The notes beneath the pieces were generated by a model. It did not search any database. It had not been told where the DNA came from and was given only the letters and a program-made list of their open reading frames with translations. Positions 55,795 through 64,000 of a DNA stretch of 64,000 bases are shown here, piece after piece (the first letter of the stretch is position 1; every line of letters starts with the position of its first letter). The stretch covers positions 2,157,089 to 2,221,088 of the forward strand of contig NW_027445624.1 in assembly GCF_035582795.1 (NCBI RefSeq), read 5' to 3'. Made by a program: the position numbers and the translations under genes. This stretch comes from Mycteria americana. Lineage: Eukaryota; Chordata; Aves; Ciconiiformes; Ciconiidae.

Positions 55795-57340
55795 CCGAAC
55801 CCGAAACCAAATCCCAACCCAACCCCGAACCCTAACCTGAAATCTAACCCTAACCCAAAGCCCAGCTCTAAACCACACTCTAACACTAAACCTGACCTTA
55901 AACATAACCCAAATCCTAACCCTAACCCTAACCCAAAGCCCAGCTCTAAACCGCACTAACACTGAACCTGACCTTAAACATAACCCAAATCCTAACCCTA
56001 ACCCTAATCTAACCCTAACCCTAACCCTAACCCTAACCCTAACCCTAACCTGAAATCTAACCCTAACCCAAAGCCCAGCTCTAAACCGCATTCTAACACT
56101 GAACCTGACCTTAAACATAACCCAAATCCTAACCCTAACCCTAATCTAAGCCTAACCCAAATCCTAACCCTAACCCAAATCCTAACCCTAACCCTAACCC
56201 AAAGCCCAGCTCTAAACCACACTCTAACACTAAACCTGACCTTAAACATAACCCAAATCCTAACCCTAACCCTAACCCAAATCCTAACCCTAACCCAAAT
56301 CCTAACCCTAACCCTAACCCAAAGCCCAGCTCTAAACCACACTCTAACACTAAACCTGACCTTAAACATAACCCTGACCCAAATCCTAACCCTAACCCAA
56401 ATCCTAACCCTAACCCTAACCCAAAGCCCAGCTCTAAACCACACTCTAACACTGAACCTGACCTTAAACATAACCCAAATCCTAAGCCTAACCCGAACTT
56501 GAACCCTAACCCTAACCCTAACCCAAATCCTAACCCTAATCTAACCCTAACCCAAATCCTAACCCTAACCCAAATCCTAACCCTAACCCAAATCCTAACC
56601 CTAACCCTAACCCAAATCCTAAACCTAACCCTAACCCAAATCCTAAACCTAACCCTAACCCAAAGCCCAGCTCTAAACCGCACTCTAACACTAAACCTGA
56701 CCTTAAACATAACCCAAATCCTAACCCTAACCCTAACTTGAACCCTAATCCTAACCCAAACCCTAACCCGAACGTGAGCCCTGACCCTACGACCCTAAAC
56801 CCAAACGCCAAAATGAACCCAAATGCTAGACCTAACCCTAACCCAGAGCCTAGCCTTAACCCTGACCCTAACCTTAACCCTGACCCAGAGCCTAAACTTA
56901 ACCCTAACCTTAACCCTAACCCTAACCTTAACCCTAACCCTGACCCAGAGCCTAAACTTAACCCTAACCTTAACCCTAACCCTAACCCAGAGCCTAGCCT
57001 TAACCCTGAACCAAACCTTAACCCTAACCCAGAGCCTAACCTTAACCCTAACCTTAACCCTAACCCAGAGCCTAAACTTAACCCTAACCCTAACCTTAAC
57101 CCTAACCTTAACCCTGACCCAGAGCCTAACCTTAACCTTACCCTAACCTTAACCGTCACCTAACCCTAATCCAGAGCCTAACCTTAACCTTACCCTAACC
57201 TTAAACCTGACCATAACCTTAACCCTCACCCTTAACCTAACCTTAACCCTAACCCTTAACCTAACCTTAACCCTAACCCAGAGCACAACCTTAACCCTAA
57301 CACTAGTCCTAATGCAAACCCTAACCCTAGTCCTGACCCA
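55795..57340 (+). repeat. Interstitial telomere-like array (CCCTAA) with a higher-order unit
   Basis: Degenerate CCCTAA hexamers run along the whole plus strand. In 55850-56720 they are interleaved with a longer unit that begins CCCAAAGCCCAGCTCTAAACC and passes through a 'cactctaacactaaacctga' block and CTTAAACATAACC. It is present about seven times at roughly 75-240 bp intervals. From 56820 the pattern changes to CTTAACCCTAACCCAGAGCCTAA units. Hexamers of one polarity over 1.5 kb indicate telomere-derived DNA. Confidence 0.93.
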
Positions 57341-57344
57341 AACC

Positions 57345-57945
57345 CCAGCCCTATGGCTAGCCCTAGCCCTATCACTAGCCCTAGCCCTATGGCTAGCCCC
57401 AGCCCTATCACTAGCCCCAGCCCTATGGCTAGCCCCAGCCCTATGGCTAGCCCTAGCCCTATCGCTAGCCCCAGCCCTATGGCTAGCCCCAGCCCTATCA
57501 CTAGCCCTAGCCCTATGGCTAGCCCCAGCCCTATGGCTAGCCCTAACCCTATGGCTAGCCCCAGCCCTATCACTAGCCCTAGCCCTATGGCTAGCCCCAG
57601 CCCTATGGCTAGCCCCAGCCCTATCACTAGCCCCAGCCCTATCACTAGCCCTAGCCCTATGGCTAGCCCCAGCCCTATGGCTAGCCCTAGCCCTATCGCT
57701 AGCCCCAGCCCTATCACAAGCCCCAGCCCTATCACTAGCCCCAGCCCTATGGCTAGCCCCAGCCCTATCGCTAGCCCCAGCCCTATCGCTAGCCCCAGCC
57801 CTATCACTAGCCCCAGCCCTATCGCTAGCCCTAGCCCTATGGCTAGCCCCAGCCCTATGGCTAGCCCTAGCCCTATCACTAGCCCCAGCCCTATCACTAG
57901 CCCTAGCCCTATCGCTAGCCCTAGCCCTATCACTAGTCCTAATCC
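57345..57945 (+). repeat. Telomere-variant array, 18-bp period
   Basis: About 33 units of the form CCCTAT(C/G)(A/G)CTAGCCC(C/T)AG, alternating ATCACT, ATGGCT and ATCGCT types. The unit reads as three diverged CCCTAA hexamers. It adjoins the telomere-like array with the same polarity. Confidence 0.93.
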
Positions 57946-57949
57946 CATC

Positions 57950-58390
57950 CCTGACCCTGACCCTCACCCCCCCCGCGGTGACCCCACCGCTGTCCCCCCT
58001 CCCCCCCTTGCCTTCCCCTCCCCCCCGTCACCCCTCCCCCATCCATATCACCCCCCCCCCCGCGGAGCCGCAACGCCACCGGCGGCCGCACGGGGGCGCT
58101 CTAGGACCGACGGGAGCCCCGCACACCCCTCCCCCACCCACCCCCCCCCCGGGACCCAGCCGCCCCTCCCCCCCCCCCCCGGGACCCAGCCGCCCCTCCC
58201 CCCCCCGGGGCCCAGCCGCCCGGGCCGCCCTGCGCTGAGCCCCACGCGAGCCCCGAGAACCTCGTGCAAATGCCGGGGGGGGGAGGGGGGGGGGGCACAC
58301 GCGTGTGCAAATGCCCCCCCCACCCCCGGCCCCCACCTTCACACCCCGCCCGGCCCCGCGGCCTCGCACGGTGCCGTGGGGCAGGGGGGG
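57950..58390. repeat. C-rich and CpG-rich low-complexity block
   Basis: C runs of up to about ten bases and a tandem 'cccgggacccagccgcccctc' unit (three copies near 58145-58215). No gene is recognised. It may act as a CpG island, but no transcript evidence is visible. Confidence 0.6.
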
Positions 58391-59420
58391 TGCAAGGGGT
58401 GGGCGAGCGTGTAGGGCCGGGGAGAGCCGTGCAAAGGGGCGTGCAAGGGGGCGGGCGGGGCTGGGCACAGGAGCGTGCAAGGGGCGTGCAAGGGGGTGTG
58501 CAAGGCTGGGAAGAGCCATGTAAGGGGGCGTGCGAGGCTGCGGGTGTGCAAGGCTGGGAAGAGGGGTGTGCAAGGGCGTGCAAGGGGTGTGCAAGGGGGT
58601 GGGTGTGTAAGGGGGTGGGTGTGCAAGGGGGTGTGCAAGGCTGGGAAGAGCCACGTAAGGGGGCGTGCGAGGGGGCATGAGGCTGTGTCTGTGCAAGGGG
58701 GCAAATAAGGCCGGGAAGAGGGGGGGGTGCAAGGGGCGTGCAAGGCTGTGGCCGTGCAAGGGGGCGTGCGAGGCTGGGAAGAGGCGTGTAAGGGGGCGTG
58801 CGAGGGGTCTGCGAGGCTGTGGCTGTGCAAGGAGGTGTGCAAGGCCAGGAAGAGGGGCGTGCAAGGGGCGTGCAGGGCCGTGGCCGTGCAAGGGGGTGTG
58901 CAAGGCCGGGAAGAGGGGCGTGCAAGGGGCGTGCAGGGCTTTGGTTGTGCAAGGGGGTGTGCAAGGCCAGGAAGAGGGGCGTGCAAGGGGTGTGCAAGGG
59001 GGTGGCCGTGCAAGGGGGTGTGCAAGGCTGGGAAGAGGGGCGTGCAAGGGGCGTGCAGGGCTTTGGTTGTGCAAGGGGGTGTGCAAGGCCAGGAAGAGGG
59101 GCGTGCAAGGGGTGTGCAAGGGGGTGGCCGTGCAAGGGGGTGTGCAAGGCCGGGAAGAGGGGCGTGCAAGGGGCGTGCAGGGCCGTGGCCGTGCAAGGGG
59201 GTGTGCAAGGCTGGGAAGAGGGGCGTGCAAGGGGCGTGCAGGGCTTTGGGTGTGCAATGGGGTGTGCAAGGCCAGGAGGAGCCGTGCACGGGGGCGTGCA
59301 AGGCCGGGAAGAGGGGGGTGCGAGGGGCGTGCGAGGGGCGTGCAGGGCCGTGGCCGTGCACGGGGGCGTGCAAGGCCGGGAGGAGGCGTGCGAGGGGCGT
59401 GCGAGGGGCGTGCGAGGCCC
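58390..59420 (+). repeat. GTGCAAGG minisatellite, period about 61 bp
   Basis: The unit is GTGCAAGGGGGTGTGCAAGG, then C(C/T)(G/A)GGAAGAGGGG, CGTGCAAGGGG and CGTGCAGGGC plus a short variable end. From about 58880 to 59270 successive units are offset by 61 bases almost perfectly. Earlier units are irregular. The plus strand is G-rich and open in several frames on both strands. Confidence 0.9.
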
Positions 59421-59504
59421 AGCTGAGCTCTCCCCAAGCCGAAGCCCCCCCCGCCCCTCCCCCCCCGCAGCCACCACTCCCATTTTCACTCCATTTCACG
59501 TTAA

Positions 59505-60870
59505 AATCGCTTTACATGTCAGATACAAAAATACGCCCCCGGGCGGGGGGAGGGGAGGGGAGCCCCCCAACCCCCCCGTGACCCCCCCCCCCCAGCTCCA
59601 AGGGACCCCCAGGGGACACAGGACGGGGGGGGGGGGGCTGTGCTCTGGGTCCCCCCCCGCCCCCCCCCGAGGTAGTCAGTGCGATGGGGGGGGGGGACAG
59701 CATGTCATGGGGGGGGGACAGTGTGTCTGGGGGGGTGACAGTGTGTGACAGGCTCAGATTGGCACCGGGGGGGGGGGGGGACACGACAGCGGGGGGGGGG
59801 GGGGCTGTCTCATATTTTTGGGGGGAACACAGGGCTGCTCCAGTCCCCCACCCCCCCAAAAGCCGCTTGGGGGGGGCTAACCAGGGGACCCTCATACCTC
59901 ACCCTGCGGGGGGGGGCACTAGTGTCATGGGGGGGCACTAAGGGCCACCCAAGGGTGCGGGGGGGGGGTGCGGGGGCACCCCCCCAGTAGTGGGGTACAG
60001 CCCTGGGTGGGGGCGGGGGGGGATATTGGGGGGTCTTGAAGACCCAGGGGAGATTTAAAGGGGTCCCATGTTTGGGGGGGGGGGGGGCACCCTGGCCCAC
60101 GGTGGGGGGGGGGGGGGTCTCAGGCCATGGGGTGGGGTTCCCTGGTTGAAGGGGGGGGGGGGCCCAAAAAGTGGTGAGGGCACCCAGGTCCATGGAGGGG
60201 CCCCCCAGGAAATGGGAGGGGGTCCCTGGATGGGGGAGGACCCACATGTGGGGGGGCACCCACCTCTGTTGGGGGGCCCAGGCCACTGGGGGGGTGGGGG
60301 GGGAGCACCCAGGTCCCTTGCGGGGGGGCGGGGGGGGGGGGGTGGGTGTCCCAGGATGTAGTGGTAGTCCCAGGTTGGGGGGGGGCCTTGGCTGAGAAGG
60401 GGGGGAGCAAGTGATGGGGGGGTCTAAAGGTGGGGGGGCACCCAGGTCCCATGGGGGGGGGGTCCCAGAATGTAGTGGTGGTCCCAGGTTGGGGGGGGGG
60501 GGGGGCAGGTAATTTGGGGGGGAGGGGCACCCAGGTCCATTGGGGGGTCCGGGGGGGGGGCTTCAGGGGGGGCTCCCCAGCTGGGGTGAGGGCACCATGT
60601 TCCCTGGGGATGCCGGGGGGGGGGTCCCCCATCTCCAGCAGATTTTTTGGGGGGGGGGGTGTGTCCAGCTTTTGGGGGGCCCCCATTTGCAAGGGGGAGG
60701 GGGGGTCCCCAATCATGGGACAGAGCTGGGGGGCCCAGTCCGTGGCGGTCGGTGGGTGGGGGGGGGATCCCCCAATCCCAGGGGGGTTCCTGGTCCAGGG
60801 GAGGAGTCCCCGGTCCTGGGGGGGGGGGGGACGGGGGACGGGGGGGCGCCCCGGTCCTGGGGGGGCCCCC
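59505..60870 (-). other. Proposed 3' UTR and flank of the GIPC gene
   Basis: Downstream of the stop at 60871 the minus strand is very C-rich with long homopolymer runs. It then reaches an A/T-rich, non-repetitive island at about 59485-59535 (TTTTTGTATCTGACATG on the minus strand) that could be the 3' end of the transcript. No AATAAA is seen, so the end is uncertain. Confidence 0.4.
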
Positions 60871-63187
60871 CTAGCAGCGCCCCACCTTGGCATCGCCGAT
60901 GGCCCCCCAGACGTCGAAGACGAACTCATCGGGGAAGGCGAAGTCCCCGAGCTGGGAGTCGAGGGCCTGGGCCAGCGCGTCGGGGTCCCGGGCGTCCCGG
61001 CCCAGCTCCACCATGGTGGCGGCTGTGGGGACACGCAGGTGACACAGGGACACGCAGGTGACAGCCAGCGCAACACGGGGGGGGCGGGGGGACCCGTAGC
61101 ACCCCTGGGAGGGGGGGCCCTGCAGTGGGATTGGGGGGGGGGGGGGGGTCCACAGCGCCCAGGAGGGGGTCCAGGGGGGGTCCCCCGCACCCTGGGAGGA
61201 GGGTGGCCTGCAGTGGGGTGGGTCGGGGGGGGGTCCCCAGCACCCCCGGGGGGGCCGAGGGGGGTCCCCAGCACTCCTGAGGGGGGTTCCGCAGTGGGGC
61301 GGGGGGGGGAAAACATCCCGGGGAGGGGCAGAGTTGGTCCCCAGCACCCCAAGAGGGGCAACCTGCAGGGGGATGGGGAAGGGGGTAACCTGCGGGGGGG
61401 GGGGGGGGGAGGGGGTCAGAGGGATCCCCAACACCCCGGGGGGGGTCCCCTCACCCCAGGGGGGGTCCCAGGGGGGGTCCCCAGCCCCTGCTCACCCAGC
61501 TCGCTGTCCCGGATGCCCATGTAGCTCTCCAGCAGATCGTCCACCTTGGCCACAGCCAGCTCCTCGAAGGCGGAGGGCTGCGGGAGGGGTGGGGGGACAG
61601 GGACGGGGACGGGGGGGGGTCAGGGGGATGTTGGGGGGGTCACCGCCCCCCCCCCATCACCCCTCCAAGGGTCCCCTACCTGCTCCTCGACGGTGGCGGG
61701 TCCCCGAGCCCGAAGGCGCAGGGTGCCCCGGCCGGTGCCCAGCTGGGTGCCCCCGCCGCGGCCCCCCCCTCCCCGCGGGCCGATCATGTCTGAAAGGCAA
61801 CAGAAGGGGGGTTTAGGGGGGGCCGCAAATTATTGGGGGGCCCCCCCCAGCATGGATAGGGGGCTCAAAACCAACCACAGACCCCTGCAAGATCCAAGGG
61901 ATGGGAAGGGAAAGGTTTGGGGGGCGCCTCCATGTGCCCCCCCCCCCCCGAGGTATGGGGTCCCCATCAGTTCCTCCTTTGGGTATCAGGGTCCCTCCCT
62001 CCCCCCCAAGGTTATGGGGGACCCCTCAGCTCCCCCGGGTTTGGGGTGTCCCCTCTGCCACTCCCTGGGGATACAGCCCCCCCCCCCTTGGGTTTTGGGG
62101 TTCCCCCCATGACCCCCTCCAGCACTACAGGTCCCCATAAGCCCCTTCCAGGGTTTCAGGGTCCCCATCAGCCTCCTCTTGGGTTTTGGGGTGTCCCCCC
62201 CGCATTATGGATCCCCATCAGCCCCCCCCCGGGTTTTGGGGTTCCCCCCAGCACTGTGCATCCCCAACAGACCCCCCCCTTGGGTTTTGGGGTTCCCCCC
62301 ATGCACTCCCAGCACTACAGGCCCCCATCAACCCTCCCTTGGGTTTTGGGGCTCCCCCATACCCCCCCCAGCACTATAGGTCCCTATCAGCCCCCTCGGA
62401 TTTTGGGGTTCCCCCCACGTCCCCCCAGCACTACAGGTCTCCATCAGCCCCCTCTTAAGTTTTGGGGTGTTCCCCCCAGCATCACAGGTCCCCATCAGGC
62501 CCCCCCCCGCCCCCAGAGTTATGGGGTGCCCACCAGCCTCCCTTTGGCTTTCGGGGTTCCCCCCAGCCCTATGGGTCCCCATCAGGTTTTGGGGTCCCCC
62601 CCCAGGCTACTGGCTCTGCACCAGCCCCCCCACCCCTTGGATCTCGGGGATCCCCTCAGGGCTATAGGGTCCCCCTCCATTTCGGGGTGCTAAGGTGCCC
62701 CCTCCACCTCCCCAGGTTTCGGGGGTCCCAGCCGCGGGGCCGTCCCCACCCTGGAGGGGGGGGGCCCCAATATCACCAGATGCCTGGATCCCCCCCCCTT
62801 TTACTGGTGGGGCTCCCAGTGCTCCCAGTAATCCAGGGCACTACTCTCCAGTCCAGGATGGGGGACAGCAAAGCCCCGGACACCCAGGTCCCCCCAACCC
62901 CATGAGGGGGTGGCTGCCCTTTTTTTTTGGGGGGGGGGGGGGGGGGGGGCACAGGGGGACCCCCCTGTCTCCCAGTGGGCTCCCAGTGCTCCCAGTTGGG
63001 GCTCACCGAAGGCCTTGCGGGGCTCGGTGAGCTGGAGGGCGAAGGTGCGTCCCCGGGGCAGCTCCTTCAGCATCTTGGCCACCTCGTAGTGACGGGCGCC
63101 CACCAGGCTCTGCCCGTCGATGGCCTCGATCATGTCCCCCACGCTGATCACCGGGATCCGGTCGATGACGCTGCCCTCCCGGATCCG
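60871..63187 (-). CDS. GIPC1: GIPC-family PDZ adaptor, C-terminal four coding exons (partial)
   Basis: GIPC proteins link membrane receptors (PDZ domain) to myosin VI (C-terminal GH2 domain) during endosomal trafficking. Exons: 63187-63007, 61789-61680, 61577-61496, 61022-60871. All have AG/GT borders and consistent phase and encode 174 residues. The first holds the second half of the PDZ domain (EGSVIDRIPVISVGDMIEAI...HYEVAK..KELPRGRTF). Next come the linker (QLGTGRGTLRLRARGPATVE) and GH2 (FEELAVAKVDDLLESYMGIRD...GDFAFPDEFVFDVWGAIGDAKVGRC). The linker looks most like GIPC1, but GIPC3 is not excluded. The usual final Tyr is Cys here. The 5' exons lie beyond the right edge. Introns are G/C-homopolymer rich. 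Confidence 0.9.
61960..62700. repeat. Intronic minisatellite, period about 57-60 bp
   Basis: Units of GGGTTTTGGGGTTCCCCCC, then AGCAC-TA-AGGTCCCCATCAGCCCC, repeat about ten times in the GIPC intron. They are diverged at the edges. Confidence 0.8.
62920..62949 (+). repeat. T9-G21 homopolymer block
   Basis: Nine T are followed by 21 uninterrupted G, 57 bp past the donor side of a GIPC exon. Such a run can form a G-quadruplex on the plus strand and is also a likely place for sequencing-length error. Confidence 0.85.
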
Positions 63188-63209
63188 CTGCGGGGACCAG
63201 CCGGGGGTC

Positions 63210-64000
63210 ACCGTGACCCCCCCCCCAGCCTGCTCAGGGATGTCCCCAGGTCCCACCCAGCCCCACGGCAGCTCAGGGACCACCCAGGAGTCCCCGTGTC
63301 CCCCCCACGATAATCCAGGAGATCCCCGGGGGTTCTCCTTCCTGTCCCCATGCTGACTTGGGAACCGTCTGAGATGTCCCCGTGTCCCCTCCCAGCCCCA
63401 CGGCAGCTCAGGGACCACCCAGGGGTCCCCATGTCACCCCATGACAGTCCCCGATGTCCCTTGGTGTTCTCCTGCCCCATCCCCACGTTGACCTAGGAAC
63501 CATTTGAGATGTCCCTGTGTCCCCACCCAGCCCCACGGCAGCTCAGGGACCACCCAGGGGTCCCCATGGCCACCCAGCGTGGTCAGGGATGTCCCCAGGT
63601 CCCACCCAGCCCCACGATGACCCTGGGGTCCCTACATCTCTCCATGATAATCCAGGACGTCCCTTGGTGTCCCCCTTCCCCATCCCCACATCACCTCGGG
63701 AACCCTCTGAGATGTCCCTGTGCCCTCCAGGCCCACGGCAGCTCAGGGACCACCAAAGAGGTCCCCATGTCCCCCCACCATGCTCAGAGATGTCCCCTTC
63801 AACCGCAGGGCAGCTCAGGGACCACCCAGGGGTCCCCATGTCACCCCATGACAGTCCCCGATGTCCCTTGGTGTTCTCCTGCCCCATCCCCACGTTGACC
63901 TAGGAACCATTTGAGATGTCCCTGTGTCCCCACCCAGACCCACGGTAGCTCAGGGACCAGCCGGGGGTCCACACAATAATTCAGGATGACCCTTGGTGTT
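63210..64000. repeat. Intronic tandem repeat, period about 135 bp, running off the window
   Basis: The block CCCACGGCAGCTCAGGGACCACC recurs near 63263, 63398, 63533, 63733, 63805 (variant) and 63940. It carries similar intervening GTCCCCATGTCACCCCATGAC and 'ccatttgagatgtccctgtg' segments. Units vary by internal deletion. It is part of the GIPC intron upstream of the exon at 63187. Confidence 0.8.

Noticed and set aside
57149-58414. Open frames with Ser-Pro-Met-Ala or Asp-Arg-Ala-Gly-Ala repeats
   Set aside because: An 18-bp period is a multiple of three, so the array is open in several frames by arithmetic. It is telomere-variant DNA, not a repeat protein.
58028-59489. Long minus-strand open frames of about 386-469 codons rich in Pro, His, Thr and Leu
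   Set aside because: They follow the 61-bp minisatellite and have parallel long frames on the opposite strand. They reflect repeat composition, with no domain, start context or exon structure.
60120-61361. 413-codon Pro-rich minus-strand open frame over the GIPC 3' region
   Set aside because: It overlaps the true GIPC exons in a different frame and consists of C-run translation.

Overview
The window looks like avian nuclear DNA, probably from a small GC-rich chromosome or a subtelomere. The evidence is dense CR1 LINE fragments in both orientations, including one almost full-length copy, several solo or nested endogenous-retrovirus LTRs, olfactory receptors of the bird-expanded family-14-like type, and arrays of degenerate CCCTAA telomere-like repeats. 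No bacterial-type feature is present. The species cannot be named from the sequence alone.

Layout. (1) Positions 1-26500 are a small olfactory receptor (OR) cluster: one intact OR (5709-6647, +) and two broken ones (10933-11843, -, with a stop and a frameshift; 20258-21202, -, with a single stop). They lie among CR1 copies and duplicated flank modules. A tRNA-Asn gene-like sequence fused to a CR1 3' tail sits inside an old LTR (13977-14204). (2) Positions 27000-36230 are a graveyard of mobile elements: CR1 pieces, a decayed retrovirus with recognisable pol and env remnants (29245-32920), and a solo LTR. (3) Positions 36971-45213 (-) hold a guanylate-binding protein (GBP) gene. Ten coding exons join in frame to 612 residues, and a proposed promoter at 45127-45213 carries TATA, GAS and ISRE-type elements. 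Its first intron contains a retroviral element with a tRNA-Lys-type primer site and a repeat-filled body. LTR copies crowd the promoter. (4) Positions 46320-51400 are GC-rich repeats, an old CR1 and unassigned DNA. (5) Positions 51402-52391 (-) hold an intact OR resembling family 10 (OR10H-like). (6) Positions 55795-59420 hold telomere-like, 18-bp and 61-bp tandem arrays. (7) From 60871 to the right edge lie the last four coding exons of a GIPC-family PDZ adaptor gene (-), in poly-G/poly-C-rich DNA with intronic minisatellites. The gene continues beyond the window.

The functional genes are odorant receptors, an interferon-type immune GTPase and a trafficking adaptor. They do not form a pathway and are simply neighbours. 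From general knowledge, GIPC1 and the OR10H cluster are both on human 19p13.1, so their proximity here may be conserved synteny.
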